64,000 nucleotides of DNA from Bin80 sp965220935. GTDB lineage: Bacteria; Bacteroidota; Rhodothermia; Rhodothermales; Bin80. The position numbers were made by a program, and so were the translations under genes. Shown here piece after piece: positions 48,000-59,400 of the stretch. Under the pieces are notes generated by a model. The model was given only the letters and a program-made list of their open reading frames with translations, did not search any database and was not told the origin of the DNA. The DNA is taken from NCBI GenBank assembly GCA_965220935.1, contig OZ244857.1, positions 2,170,001 through 2,234,000 of the forward strand. The letters are read 5' to 3'. Positions within the stretch are counted from its first letter, which is position 1. Each line of letters starts with the position of its first letter.

Positions 48000-49949
48000 T
48001 TACTCATAAGAGGCATTGAGCAATCGCTTCAATGTAAGCCCAATATCATGGGCAGGATCCAGCTCTAATAATGCTTCTACGGCTTTGCTGGCTTTCGGTA
48101 AATCTCTCATCAAAATATAATGACGAGCCAACTGTAATTGGAACTCTGGAATGATAGGATCCATGGATACTGCTCTCTCAAAATGCTCTCCCGCAAGTTT
48201 TAATTGCTTGATCCGCTGATAAATTAATCCAAGATTGAAGTGAAGTTTTGCAGATTCTTCAAGATCATTTGCCGCTCCATAATACTCTGCTGCTTCATTC
48301 AATCGCCCCAGAGCAACAAGAGCATCTCCTGCATAAGCATAGGGTAATGGAAGATAAGGAAATTCCTGAAGAAGCGCTAGACTAGCCCGAAGTGCCTGAT
48401 GATGTTGCCCCTCTGAAACATAATAAGATCGTAATAGATCTGTGGCCGCAAACCACTTAATTTCTCCTCTATCAAGTGCATGGGCAATCTCTTCAGCACG
48501 GGATAGATCTTCTGTGATATCTGATGGCATCTTAGGCCTGTAATCTAATGGCTGAAATGGCCATGAACTTAGTAGTTTTTGAAGCCTCAAATCACCAAAA
48601 ATAGAATCAACTTCTGTAAAGAGAACTTCGGATCTTGCGATCTGGTAAGGAACATAATTGCCCTCTTCCCCCGAGATTCTGGATTCATAGATCGCGTTGT
48701 AAAATGCATCTGCAAATACAAAATATCCTTCAAGATTGGGATGTAAATGTTCCAACATCAAGTCAGATCCTATGATTTGCTCACGAGATTTCATTCGTAA
48801 CTCTTCCTGGATGTTGACGACTATTGCTGGAGTTTTTGACGCTTCTTCTCGGATAATCTGATTGACTTCTTCTGTCGCGCGAAATCGCAGTTGATCCAGA
48901 TCTTTAGCACGTATATAAGCATGACGTGCTTCATCTAGTTTCTGTTGCGCATCCAGTAGTGTGGCTAACGTAAACCAGGACTGTGCAGCCATTGAATCCA
49001 TTTTAACTAGATCCCTGATCTGTTGGATAGATGCAGATAATGACGTATCACGCACGGCCATTTCATAGGTATTTTGCCACAAATCTGAGTCAGTAGATGG
49101 CGATAATCCATTGAGAAATGGGGCGTGCGTTCGTTCATTACTTGCAACCGTTCCAATAAAGACAGGGACATCATGACGGTGATACTTTCTCAAAACACTG
49201 CGAAGATTTCCTCTAAACTGCCGCATTCCATCACGATACATGTCTGAATCTAGTGGAATTGACTGGCGACCGACCATGCGCTCCATCAAGGTTGATGCCC
49301 CTTCCTCTCTCTCAATGACTGCTCCATAGATGTTGGACAAACTGTTTTGAATCACTTGCAAAATCCTCAGTGATTGAAGTCTCAGATATAGATTGACAAC
49401 AGACCTATAATGCCCTAACGATTGGGATGAACCAATTCCTAAGGCACCGTAGAATTCATTATGGCCTGCATAGATCAAAATTGCGTCTGGTGAATGGTCC
49501 AGAATTTCATCCACCTGATCAAGTATAGTATACGAGTTGACGGCAGCCATGGCGACATTTATAACCTCAACATGAACAGTTGGCCATGTCTGCTGAAGCC
49601 GCTGTTCTAACATGCGGGAGAAACTTCCACCATAATAGTATGGATATCCCGCCGCACTGGATCCTCCTTGAACAAAAATCCGCACTGTAGAACTATCTTT
49701 CTGGGCACGAAAAGCATCATGCAACCCTGTTGGTACACGCACCTCTTGACTAAAGTAGCGGCGAGAGACTTCACGATTGATGACAAGATAATCGGAAGAG
49801 ACATTCACTGGAACAAATAAAGGGTACTCTTGACCGAACCCAGCCATCCGAAGTCCTCCCTCAACTAAAGCAAAAAAGAAAACAGGTAGGCTCCACATCA
49901 ATACATAAAACGCCCACCTCTTTCGGAAATGGCGATTCAGTAAGGTCAT
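48000..49949 (-). CDS. SGNH/GDSL hydrolase with C-terminal TPR region
   Basis: 649 residues. An N-terminal TM helix (12-30, AFYVLMWSLPVFFFALVEGG). SGNH blocks: QGGSSAAGYPYY (block I Ser, about 95), AAVNSYT, YAGHNEFYG (Asn of block III, about 162) and LEHLHPNLEGY (His of block V, about 405). After residue 310 are TPR units (AQSWFTLATLLDAQQKLDEA, and from 530 onward, YAGDALVALGRLNEAAEYYG). Likely an envelope esterase or acetylhydrolase on glycans. It starts four bases inside the amylase stop, so it is coupled. Confidence 0.87.
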   Translation of the reverse strand: MTLLNRHFRKRWAFYVLMWSLPVFFFALVEGGLRMAGFGQEYPLFVPVNVSSDYLVINREVSRRYFSQEVRVPTGLHDAFRAQKDSSTVRIFVQGGSSAAGYPYYYGGSFSRMLEQRLQQTWPTVHVEVINVAMAAVNSYTILDQVDEILDHSPDAILIYAGHNEFYGALGIGSSQSLGHYRSVVNLYLRLQSLRILQVIQNSLSNIYGAVIEREEGASTLMERMVGRQSIPLDSDMYRDGMRQFRGNLRSVLRKYHRHDVPVFIGTVASNERTHAPFLNGLSPSTDSDLWQNTYEMAVRDTSLSASIQQIRDLVKMDSMAAQSWFTLATLLDAQQKLDEARHAYIRAKDLDQLRFRATEEVNQIIREEASKTPAIVVNIQEELRMKSREQIIGSDLMLEHLHPNLEGYFVFADAFYNAIYESRISGEEGNYVPYQIARSEVLFTEVDSIFGDLRLQKLLSSWPFQPLDYRPKMPSDITEDLSRAEEIAHALDRGEIKWFAATDLLRSYYVSEGQHHQALRASLALLQEFPYLPLPYAYAGDALVALGRLNEAAEYYGAANDLEESAKLHFNLGLIYQRIKQLKLAGEHFERAVSMDPIIPEFQLQLARHYILMRDLPKASKAVEALLELDPAHDIGLTLKRLLNASYE

Positions 49950-52810
49950 TGAATGAGGGCGATGGAAATTACACTTGTCTGTGAGTTCCCAGTCATCCGA
50001 ACGGTATAAATTCCACTGGATAACCCATGTGCATCAAAAATAATTCTGTGATCACCGGAATGTAATTCATCGTTGATCAATGTAGAGACTCGGCGCCCTA
50101 GTAAGTCATAGACTTCAATGGTGACCATCTGAAATCGGTCAAGGCTAAATTCTATTGTTGCCTCATTATGGAATGGATTTGGATGGCTCCCACGAAGAGT
50201 AAATCCAGTGGGTGGAATTTCAGAGGAAGTGGCACCTACGGTGACGATATTTGATCTCGGTGGAGGCAGACGTTGATTGGTGTATATATGAAATTCACCA
50301 GCTTCAAGTTGCCGTGGCATAGATCCTGTCACGCTGATTGAATCTCCCGAAAAGTAATCATACCAGTATACAGGTGGTGCAGAAAGATGGAATTGGTTAG
50401 AAATCGGTCTCACACCAAAATTCCCTACAATGATCGCTTGCATATCGGTGGCATCATGTTCAAGATCAATACGCTTAACATCACCTGATAACTGCATGGA
50501 TACCCGCGTGTCTGTACTACGAAAGATCGGGTTTTCCTTGCGTATTTGGAGCAGTGCAGACCACGCATCATAGACATTACGCCTCAATGGATCATTATAA
50601 TAATCCCACCGAATAGGTTTGACTCCTGTGCGACTAGGAGCAAACGATGGGCAATCACTACTATTGCCATCACCTCTCAAACATTGCTCCCCACGATCCC
50701 CATAGCCATAACCCAGTTCACCAAACTGCCAGAGCATCTTCGGGCCAGGAAGTAAAAAATGAAATGCTGCCGCCATTTTTAAGCGATCTAGTGCGATCGT
50801 CAGATCGCGAACATTATAGGTCTCGTGATTTACTGGATTGGACACCTGACACGCGCTGCCTCCATTGGGAAAGCGTTCACATGCACCATATCTTCTCATC
50901 TTATACATCTGCCACTGCTCATCGTGACTCTCCATGTAAACAATGACGTGAGGAACACCCCAGTTTCTTCCACCATCGCCGTAATAGGCCCCCCGAAAAT
51001 TACTGTTTTGCGCTCTGTTATATCCCATCAGCGCTTCCTGAAATGGGTGGGTCACATTACTCCATACCATCATCCCTGGCAATCCACGATCAATTCCATA
51101 TTCAGCTAATTCTCTTTCTTCCCGATCATCCGTCCAATGCTCCAATATGATATAAGCGTTGGGATTAACCCTCCACATCGCATCAGCCATACGCTTGATC
51201 AGCCGTATCCGCGATGGATCATAGCTATTCCATAAGTCAAAACTTGATTGGGTATTTCGTTGAGTAAATCCTTTGGACAAATCGAAACGAAATCCATCTA
51301 CCTTAAACTCTGTAAGCCAGTACTGATTGACGCGATCTAGCCAATATTGCGTATAGGCATGTTCGTGATTGAGATCATAAAAAACATTGTATGGGTGAGT
51401 TGGTGGAATATTAATCCATGGGTTCTCATCGGAAGCTCCGTAGAGCGATACAAGTGGAGACGGCAAATCTATATGATTGTAGACCACATCCAAAATCACT
51501 GCAATTTTTCGTTTGTGCGCTTCATCTATGAATTTTTTTAGATCATTTGCAGGTCCATAGTACTTATCTGGAGCGAAGAAAAAATTTGGTTGATATCCCC
51601 AGTTAATATTCCCACCAAACTCAGCAATCGGCATTAACTCAATGGCATTGACTCCAAGTCGTTGAAGATATCCGAGGGTATCCGTCAACGTTGCCCAGTC
51701 ATGATCATCAAGAAAATCACGCAACAAAAGTTCATAGATGACAAGCGCTTCGGGGGCAGGTGGAGAAAATTCCGTTTCCGACCACGAAAAAGAGGCCTGT
51801 CCTGTCTTTAGTACCGATACAGGTCCTGTAGTTTTTCCCTGAGGATAGGGTTTGAGGTTCGGATAAGTGGTTGGAGAAATGGACTGATCATGCTCTGGGT
51901 CAAGAATGAGCGTTGAAAACATGTCCGCGAATCTCAAATCTCCATCGGCAACATACTGATATCCGACCTCCTGATTTGGAGACAAATTTTCAAGAGTCAA
52001 CCACCAGTGAACACTATCTGGTTGAGGGGCATCTTGAAACATGAGCCCTGAATCTTGAATCTCCCAACCATTAAAATCCCCAATTACATGCATATAGCAT
52101 TTTTCTGGTGCAAACACGGACAGGGTTGCACGAGATGGATCTGACATGTCATAATTCACGCCATCAGTAACCCCAGCGGGGCGAGAACGCTTGATGATTG
52201 TCGGAGGAGTCATACCAATTGAGTCGGACACCATATGCCCTTCACGATTGACAGCACTGATCTTAAATGATACATCACATCCCACAGGCTCATCTAACCG
52301 ATAGTAGATAATTCCTCGTTCAAAGTACTTAAAGCCATCAGATTCATCGCCATTGACATTTACCGTGATCCTCGTAATGCCTGATGATGAAAACACCCCC
52401 GCACTGACAGCAATGACAGCCCCATTGTCATCTCTGTGTCTGGCCATTTGAAAAATCATCAGGTGTTCAATCTTGATGATTGAATTATTATTATCGTTAC
52501 GATTCACCTGATCGTTCAATGGATCGGTAATCCATGCGTTATCACTACCCGATTGATTATAGTGTACATGCACTTTATACTGATAGGATCGGCCCACATT
52601 GAGCTGGTGCGTATAATGCCACTGTTGCCAGTATTCATCAAAAATCATACGAGATGAGGCATTCTCGCTGATGCGGCCACTGCTATTAGGTCCCCATCCA
52701 TTAAATTCTCCAGGTAAAAACGCACGCTGGATACTCTGGCTGGGGACCCATCTAAATGTCACATCCACCCGTTGTCCAAAAGAAACACTCTGAAAATAAG
52801 CAAACAGCAA
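49946..52810 (-). CDS. Secreted GH13 alpha-amylase-like enzyme with C-terminal sorting domain
   Basis: 954 residues from TTG 52810, but the true N-terminus is unclear: the frame stays open upstream and LTCLLLLFAYFQSVSFGQ looks like the end of a signal peptide with no ATG in front. Modules: E-set/CBM48-like domains (FLPGEFNGWGPNSSGR; HVIGDFNGWEI), then the GH13 barrel: DVVYNHID (region I), VDGFRFDLSKG (region II, nucleophile Asp), IILEHW (region III, Glu), ESHDEQ (region IV, His-Asp). The final 85 residues are the sorting domain (GSHPNPFHNEATIEFS, YDLLGRRV). It acts outside on alpha-glucans. Confidence 0.9.
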   Translation of the reverse strand: MLFAYFQSVSFGQRVDVTFRWVPSQSIQRAFLPGEFNGWGPNSSGRISENASSRMIFDEYWQQWHYTHQLNVGRSYQYKVHVHYNQSGSDNAWITDPLNDQVNRNDNNNSIIKIEHLMIFQMARHRDDNGAVIAVSAGVFSSSGITRITVNVNGDESDGFKYFERGIIYYRLDEPVGCDVSFKISAVNREGHMVSDSIGMTPPTIIKRSRPAGVTDGVNYDMSDPSRATLSVFAPEKCYMHVIGDFNGWEIQDSGLMFQDAPQPDSVHWWLTLENLSPNQEVGYQYVADGDLRFADMFSTLILDPEHDQSISPTTYPNLKPYPQGKTTGPVSVLKTGQASFSWSETEFSPPAPEALVIYELLLRDFLDDHDWATLTDTLGYLQRLGVNAIELMPIAEFGGNINWGYQPNFFFAPDKYYGPANDLKKFIDEAHKRKIAVILDVVYNHIDLPSPLVSLYGASDENPWINIPPTHPYNVFYDLNHEHAYTQYWLDRVNQYWLTEFKVDGFRFDLSKGFTQRNTQSSFDLWNSYDPSRIRLIKRMADAMWRVNPNAYIILEHWTDDREERELAEYGIDRGLPGMMVWSNVTHPFQEALMGYNRAQNSNFRGAYYGDGGRNWGVPHVIVYMESHDEQWQMYKMRRYGACERFPNGGSACQVSNPVNHETYNVRDLTIALDRLKMAAAFHFLLPGPKMLWQFGELGYGYGDRGEQCLRGDGNSSDCPSFAPSRTGVKPIRWDYYNDPLRRNVYDAWSALLQIRKENPIFRSTDTRVSMQLSGDVKRIDLEHDATDMQAIIVGNFGVRPISNQFHLSAPPVYWYDYFSGDSISVTGSMPRQLEAGEFHIYTNQRLPPPRSNIVTVGATSSEIPPTGFTLRGSHPNPFHNEATIEFSLDRFQMVTIEVYDLLGRRVSTLINDELHSGDHRIIFDAHGLSSGIYTVRMTGNSQTSVISIALIQ

Positions 52811-52813
52811 TAA

Positions 52814-53320
52814 TAGACAAGTTAACCTAGAAATGGGCTTATATGTATGGTAATGGAGAGAATCGTCTGCTCCGAATTTAGGACGACGACTGGTAGAATC
52901 GTCTAGTCTTTATATCAATCATTTTCCTTGTGGCATTGTGACACCACTGTACCAAATAATTTTCTATCTTATTGATGCTCAATGCCACTGTATGATACAA
53001 GCATGGAGCATCTCATGATTGACTTACTACAATTCAGTCATCACTTATACGCTACTTCTGAGAATCGTGAGGGCACCATCCTTGGACACTCGTGTCCTCT
53101 ATATAGGCATCTTGATCGTTAAGATGGATCTCAAACTCAGATACCATTGCGAGTCACTGACAGGCGGTCTCAAATATGGCATGTAATCGGCATTGACGAG
53201 AAGAAACATCAGTCACTACGTCCATACAACATGAAGTACTTGATTCTACGGCCACAATCATGATGACCAACTTCCGATGTCTATAGGACTGATTTCATAT
53301 GCGGATGACAGATTATTAAG
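52814..53320. other. Non-coding gap upstream of the amylase gene
   Basis: About 500 bp between the 696-residue protein gene and the amylase gene, containing the promoter region of the latter. No ORF or clear repeat. Confidence 0.4.
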
Positions 53321-55411
53321 TTATTTCACAAGCGTCATTTGTTTTGTAACCGTCAGGTCTGGGGTTTGTAACTGGTAAATATAAACTCCACTTGACAGGT
53401 GAGAGGCATCAAAATTCACCGTATAGTTGGCGGCCTGCAATACCCCATCAATCAGCGTAGCCACACGACGTCCTAAAAGATCATAGACATGTAACTGGGC
53501 ATCACTTTGCCGAGTCAATCCAAATTCAATTGTCGTCGTAGGGTTGAATGGATTCGGGTAATTTGATCCCAGCCAGATCTCTGATGGAAGCGCTTCTGAC
53601 TGCTGAATGGACGTCCGAATGTGAGGATTCATATCAAACGGAAGCGGCCCTGGAGTCAACTTAAAGGAATGCGCTGGTAATTCATACTTGGCAGGATATG
53701 ATCCATCAGCATTCATGGGAATAAAGTGAACGCGATTCCGTCCAGGTTCGCGTGTATCACTACCCATTTCCTGCGTACTGGTCGTTTTTGTGCCATACAT
53801 ATAGCGGAATGTAATGATATTATACGATGGCCCATTGACGGTATAACTACCCGTATAGATTCCATCTCCATCACTATCGGTTAGTTCCACTTGATCCCAC
53901 AGGGGAATATCATGATCCGTACCATCAATGCCCTGGGTGTGAGCCCAGATCGGATCACCTAAATGAATGGTAACCGAATCGGTTGAAGGCATGAAGGGTT
54001 GCGCTTCATAATCAAGTGCCTCTTGCATATCCACTGAAAACATTAACTCCACCGAGGTCCCATTGGTCACGACATTGTTAGGAGTGACATCGTTGAAATA
54101 GGCCAAGTCAAGTCGCTGTTGACCACCCTCAAAATCAAATTGACGATTGACACCAGTGCGATGACCTTCCTCCCATCCACTTGGAGGTGCAGTATCAAAT
54201 GCCTCCATGAAGGTTTTATCATTGAAATCAAGGAAGTATTTATAACCCTGAGTGACCCCCACTGGACGCTCCATTGCGACGGGCGCTTGAAAAATTGTGC
54301 CACCAGGTTCTTTGAACATAAAACAGTCATCTCGATTGTTGGTGGGACAGTCAGCCCATCCATTAAAATCTCCAAATACCCAAAGTGTATCTCCACGCGC
54401 GGTGTCAAACAATCCAATGGTCTCAAATGCACTCATGTCTACTCCGAAAACAACTTGCCCTTCAACCGGTAAGTTCGGATTGGGCGCTGTATTGCCGTAG
54501 TAGACCCAATGGAGCGTAGAGTCAGAACTTGGTACGACAAATGATCGGTTACTTGGTAGATTGGCTCCCTCTTCCCATCCAACGGTCTCACCGTGTCCAG
54601 TGACAAACTTATACTCTTGAGTCATTCCAGAAAGAGTGGATGGGTAATAAGCAACTCCAGAATAAATATTGTATCCTGCGGCTTTATCATCCATCGTTTC
54701 TCGACCAAGCACCACCTTAGTCTCTCCCCAACTCAGAGGCCCAACCATGGATTCATCTGCGGCATCTTTAATGTCAGCTCCTCTGACACCAATAATCTGA
54801 TCGGGGGCGTTCAACATCGGATCATACCCCTTATCGTCAGAATGCTGGCCCAACATCACGACTCGATACCATATGGCAATACTATCCTGTTTTGCGTCCC
54901 ACGGCATCCAGTTATAATCAATATTTTCACCATCAGTAGCCCGACGGCCAGATTGCCCACGCCATGAATGCTGACCTTGAAAAAAATGGGTTCCCAGGTT
55001 GACATCCTCATCTCCAGGCTCAATATATGGATTCGGGTCTGCTTCCCATCCATTTAACCCCGCATCCTCTAATTGCTGGGAGTAAAACTTATGTTGAAGT
55101 CTCGTGGTGTCTGAAATTTCAAATGAAATATTCCAGTAGTCACTATCTTGGCCATCGGCCCCCTTTTCATTTTTCAGTTCAAGCGTGCTCATATCGTCCC
55201 AAGCAATCACGTTGCCGTCTATGAGCGTATTGGGAGAAAGTGAACCCTCCGCACCCCCTGCCCCTCTAATTTCAATTAAGCCCATTCCATTCGTTGTATC
55301 GGGGACAGATGCCATGTTCAAACGCATGGTCACAGTGCGCTGAGCCTGCACTTCAGCAACTGAGGCCAGAAAGCACAGCGAAACAAGAGTCGTAAATAAG
55401 ATTTTTTTCAT
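53321..55411 (-). CDS. Secreted multi-domain carbohydrate-binding-like protein with sorting domain
   Basis: 696 residues. Signal peptide (MKKILFTTLVSLCFLASVAEVQAQ), two or three beta-sandwich repeats with VTMRLNMASVPD, VVFGVDMSAFETIG / LWVFGDFNGWADC and VELMFSVDMQEALD, each resembling starch-binding or E-set modules, then the C-terminal sorting domain (GSNYPNPFNPTTTIEFGL, VYDLLGRRVATLID, SSGVYIYQL). No catalytic residues were recognised, so it is likely a surface binder. The repeats beginning [VI]xxxVDM suggest duplication. It lies 45 bp from the PorV-like gene and probably shares its transcript. Confidence 0.85.
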   Translation of the reverse strand: MKKILFTTLVSLCFLASVAEVQAQRTVTMRLNMASVPDTTNGMGLIEIRGAGGAEGSLSPNTLIDGNVIAWDDMSTLELKNEKGADGQDSDYWNISFEISDTTRLQHKFYSQQLEDAGLNGWEADPNPYIEPGDEDVNLGTHFFQGQHSWRGQSGRRATDGENIDYNWMPWDAKQDSIAIWYRVVMLGQHSDDKGYDPMLNAPDQIIGVRGADIKDAADESMVGPLSWGETKVVLGRETMDDKAAGYNIYSGVAYYPSTLSGMTQEYKFVTGHGETVGWEEGANLPSNRSFVVPSSDSTLHWVYYGNTAPNPNLPVEGQVVFGVDMSAFETIGLFDTARGDTLWVFGDFNGWADCPTNNRDDCFMFKEPGGTIFQAPVAMERPVGVTQGYKYFLDFNDKTFMEAFDTAPPSGWEEGHRTGVNRQFDFEGGQQRLDLAYFNDVTPNNVVTNGTSVELMFSVDMQEALDYEAQPFMPSTDSVTIHLGDPIWAHTQGIDGTDHDIPLWDQVELTDSDGDGIYTGSYTVNGPSYNIITFRYMYGTKTTSTQEMGSDTREPGRNRVHFIPMNADGSYPAKYELPAHSFKLTPGPLPFDMNPHIRTSIQQSEALPSEIWLGSNYPNPFNPTTTIEFGLTRQSDAQLHVYDLLGRRVATLIDGVLQAANYTVNFDASHLSSGVYIYQLQTPDLTVTKQMTLVK

Positions 55412-55456
55412 GTCGGAAATAAATTAGTTGTTAATCCTTAAATATAACATTTTTAT

Positions 55457-56494
55457 TCAAAATAGCAATGCCATAGAAAAACGATTCACATCATTAAAAT
55501 AACGATGGCGTTCAAATGCGTAATCCATGATAAGTCCTATGAACTGAAAATCATACTTCAGGCCAGCGCCCAGAGATAAAGATCGGATACTATCTTTCAA
55601 GAATAACTCACTGTAACCTCCCCGAATTGTTAACAGACTCCCTAGAAAGCCAGCTTCCATCCCTATATTGGCATATTGATTGCTGTTATTTGGACTGAGA
55701 ACATCCATTGAGAGTGTGAGCCGAATCTGATCAGACTCATATAATTCCCCCGCCAATCCAATGCGCATGACCAAGGGTAAGTTGAAAGAGTCCACCTTTA
55801 GATAGGCGCGATTACTCTCATTATTTCCCCGGTTCACAGGATCAATGTCTGCAACCACGAGCAAATCATCTCCAGACATCTGCATTTTGGTGCCAAAATT
55901 AGAAATTGACGCCCCAAGACGGATTCCATTGAATGGGGTCTCAAAGATAGTTCCCAAATCCAGCGCCAGTCCACGCGCGCGGGAATGCCAGATCTGTTCA
56001 GAGATAATCTTTCCAGATGCTCCGAAGGAAAAACGGTCCGTTAAGCTTTTTCCCCATGAGAATGTCAGCGCATAGGACCCAGCCGTGAATGTCTCCCCCG
56101 TACCTTCCTGATCTGTAGCAGTTGTGACTTGCATCTGGGGGGTATTCATGGATGTAATGGCGACTCCAAGGGTTCCAAATCGTAAGGGAAAGGCCGCGGC
56201 CGCATAGTTAAAATTGACATCGGCAAGCCATGTCGCATGTTCTGCGGCTATGGATGGGCGTCCAAGCAATCCTAATCCAGCCGGATTCCAATACATGGCT
56301 GTCGCATCGGATGTCATAGCTGTGACAGCACCCCCCATTCCAGTCGCCCGCGCTCCAACAGGAATACTCAAAAATTCTGCGGCCGTCGTTCCTTTACGCG
56401 TCACTTCCCTGGTTTCATTAGCAAACTGAGCATTCGCTGTTGACACAAGTGCACACAGTAAACCTGCCAACAAGAAGACGCGTTGATACATCAT
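55457..56494 (-). CDS. PorV/PorQ-like outer-membrane barrel protein
   Basis: 345 residues: signal peptide (MMYQRVFLLAGLLCALVSTANAQ), the family block FLSIPVGARATGMGGAVTAMTSDATAMYWNPAGLG (residues 41-75), and beta strands to a C-terminal FSMALLF. PorV is the outer-membrane component that helps release sorted (type IX-like) cargo; its position between the 1276-residue protein and a sorted protein agrees with that. It overlaps the upstream gene by four bases (56491-56494). Confidence 0.88.
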   Translation of the reverse strand: MMYQRVFLLAGLLCALVSTANAQFANETREVTRKGTTAAEFLSIPVGARATGMGGAVTAMTSDATAMYWNPAGLGLLGRPSIAAEHATWLADVNFNYAAAAFPLRFGTLGVAITSMNTPQMQVTTATDQEGTGETFTAGSYALTFSWGKSLTDRFSFGASGKIISEQIWHSRARGLALDLGTIFETPFNGIRLGASISNFGTKMQMSGDDLLVVADIDPVNRGNNESNRAYLKVDSFNLPLVMRIGLAGELYESDQIRLTLSMDVLSPNNSNQYANIGMEAGFLGSLLTIRGGYSELFLKDSIRSLSLGAGLKYDFQFIGLIMDYAFERHRYFNDVNRFSMALLF

Positions 56495-59400
56495 TTAATG
56501 ATTGCAAATGTCCCCGAGATCTCGCCCAATGTTGGAGCCTCAACATGATAAAGATAGACTCCGTAAGAAACCGTAAGCGCATCAGAACTCAAAAGATCCC
56601 AACGAATGGTGCCGTTCATCAGGGCACTTGTTGCGTCATTGACACCTTCATTCAAATGCAGAGTTTGGATCAGACGCCCGCTTACGTTAAAGATGCGGAG
56701 TGTACATTCAGGAGGCAAATTAATAAATCGAATTGCGCGGTCTCCGCGCCCCGTTGAAAACGCATTTAACTGCTCAAAACGATTTGTCGCTACATAGGGA
56801 TTAGGGACAACCCGAATGCGGGATAGTAAAGAATCAGCACGATCTGTAGACGCAGTGGGAGCATAGGTTTCAAACTCAAACGCATCCGTGGCTAAGAATG
56901 GTTTGCGTGTAATAATGGTTGCGATATCCCCACGAGATGGGTTCTGTGCATCTTCTACGGTAAAATTCATCCCAAAACGCCATGTAAACTGGGGTATCTC
57001 CCCTCGTCCTCCAACAAGCATTTCATGGATCAGAATCAAGTCGGACTCTCGACGATTGCGATCAGCACTAAATGTTGCAGGCGCAGTTGATTGTGGACTG
57101 ATAAAATCATCCCCGGTCAAATCCCAGAATGCGTAATCCACTTCCACCTTCTGGCTTCCACCAGAATCATCAGGATCAAGACGGTAGACACGGACATTGG
57201 TCGGCCGCGCTGGAAGAGATCGAAAAAAAGAAACATCCAGTGCTGTGGATTTCCCCTCGCTTGGTCCGACAACTTCAATTAGGTAATCTGCCGGATTTCT
57301 CTGACCACTCGTGAATCCAGGAGAGATGTAGGGATCAGCCACAATTGGGAAGATCGTCTCATCACTCCATCCACTCAGAGAGGAGTTGATTTGAACCAAT
57401 GATTCATCAAAAAACTGTAGACTGAACCCGATCGGATTACCAAAGTCATCTAGCGTAGGAAATTCAGTATTCGCCTTCCATGCCCTTGATCGATTGATCA
57501 GGATTTGATCCGTACCTAAATCCGTCAGCGAAAACGTACTGGTGGAGATGGTATCTTGGGCAAACCTCCCACCAGAGAGCAATGTGTCTGTGAATGTGAC
57601 TTGAAAACGCCGTCCCTCTTGAATCGCTCGGGGATCAATAATCTTAAATCCGATTCTACTTGACGTTGAACCCCGCACCCGTGGTAAGTAACCATTGACC
57701 GACTCAATTGTAGCCTGCTGATATCCTGCTACGGGCGCTGTAGGAGTCACTGCGACTACATTTCGCCCTGTCTCAATGGTTCCATCTGGCAAGCGACGAA
57801 TACGAACTGGGGTTTCTGTAGGAGAGATATTCGCCGTAAATGCGCCATAGTCGTATGCCGTCACCGCATAGTAATAAGTGACGCCATTGGTAACCGTTGA
57901 ATCAATGAAGGAGTGGGCGAGTCCATTGCTTCCCTCACCAGGGCTGACCCGATCATCGCCCATATAAAAACTAAGTCCATTGATGGAGACAGGATGAAAC
58001 CCCCCAATTCCATCAATCAGATCAAATTGAGCGATGGGCTTTCTGAAAGTCAGATTACCTCGACCATCGGTGATTTGGAGAGCATCCAGAAATGCTGGAT
58101 CCGTAGCACGATAGATCCGATAGCCTTCAAAATCTTTGGAGGGCAATCCTAAGGATCGTAAAAACCCATCATCTGACTCCTCTGACTTGGAATCCCAATA
58201 CAACGTAATCCGACCATCCCCTTCTACCGCAAATACTTCTGGAGTAATCGGTGCTTGTGCGAACTGGTAGTCCTCCTGATAGGCGTCCAGCGCATTGTCT
58301 CGGGCCGAAAGGACCTCCTCTTGTCCAATGCCCAACTGTACCGAAATAGAGATACGCTCTGTCTGCCCAGCCTTGAGAGGAAATAGACCGCTTGAGACCG
58401 TCAGATCATTATCACCGGGATCGGGCTGCTCGGTATCAAAGTCACCTGGAATGAGAAAATTAAAAAACAGATACCGATCACTAACACTGTTGATTGCAAG
58501 TGTATTCGCACCAAAGAGTCGTACATTGGTGATCCCTATCTGATCAGACTCGCTGACATCGGTTACATCAATATTTTTTTCTCCGGGAAAACTGGTTCCT
58601 GCTCCAGAGGTTGGCTGCCCATCTCCATCGCCATAATCCCCACTAAATTGAATACCGTCAAGGCCAGTATCATTCTGAAGCAACACCCAGTCCTGATCAT
58701 TATCAATACCGTCTGCGCGACTCTCATCAATCATTTCATCGGTTCCTTCGTCAATCCCCTCATCAATGGCACCATCTTCATCATTATCTACTCCATCAGC
58801 ATAGGCTTTCCCTAGATCCTCTGGCCCAAGATCGTAGAGGAGTATTCCCGCTTGCTGAACTAAAAACCGTCGATAGGGATCAGATGCGGCGGCATCAATC
58901 ATCGCCTGAGTCACAATCGGAGATCCTGGCTCACTCAAATAGGGGTATGACGCCGATGGTGCAATATGAGAATCATCATTATCAATATTATCCCGAAATG
59001 GTAAGCCCAGAGTTTCCTGTGTCACATGAATCAGATGAACCTGCGTGTTCCCTGCAACTTGTTGTACTGGGTCATTTTGGGGCGAAGGAGGCCATCTAAG
59101 CCAAGGATCGGAAGCAGCCGCGGAGATCATGTCTTGAGTCACCAGGGGCGCGCCCTGCTCTCCATCATTATCATTATCAATATAATCGGCAAACCCAACG
59201 CCAGTTTGACTCCCAAACGGAACATGAACCGAACTTTCATCAATGAGTCCATTGCCATTATCATCAATTCCATTGGCGGGTAATTCCCCAACCAGAAAAG
59301 CCTCAGGCACAATTGGACTATTACATTCACCGTTATTGATTGGACATTCATCAGAAACTGATCCATCCCCATCATTATCAATCCTATCGGATGCATTTCC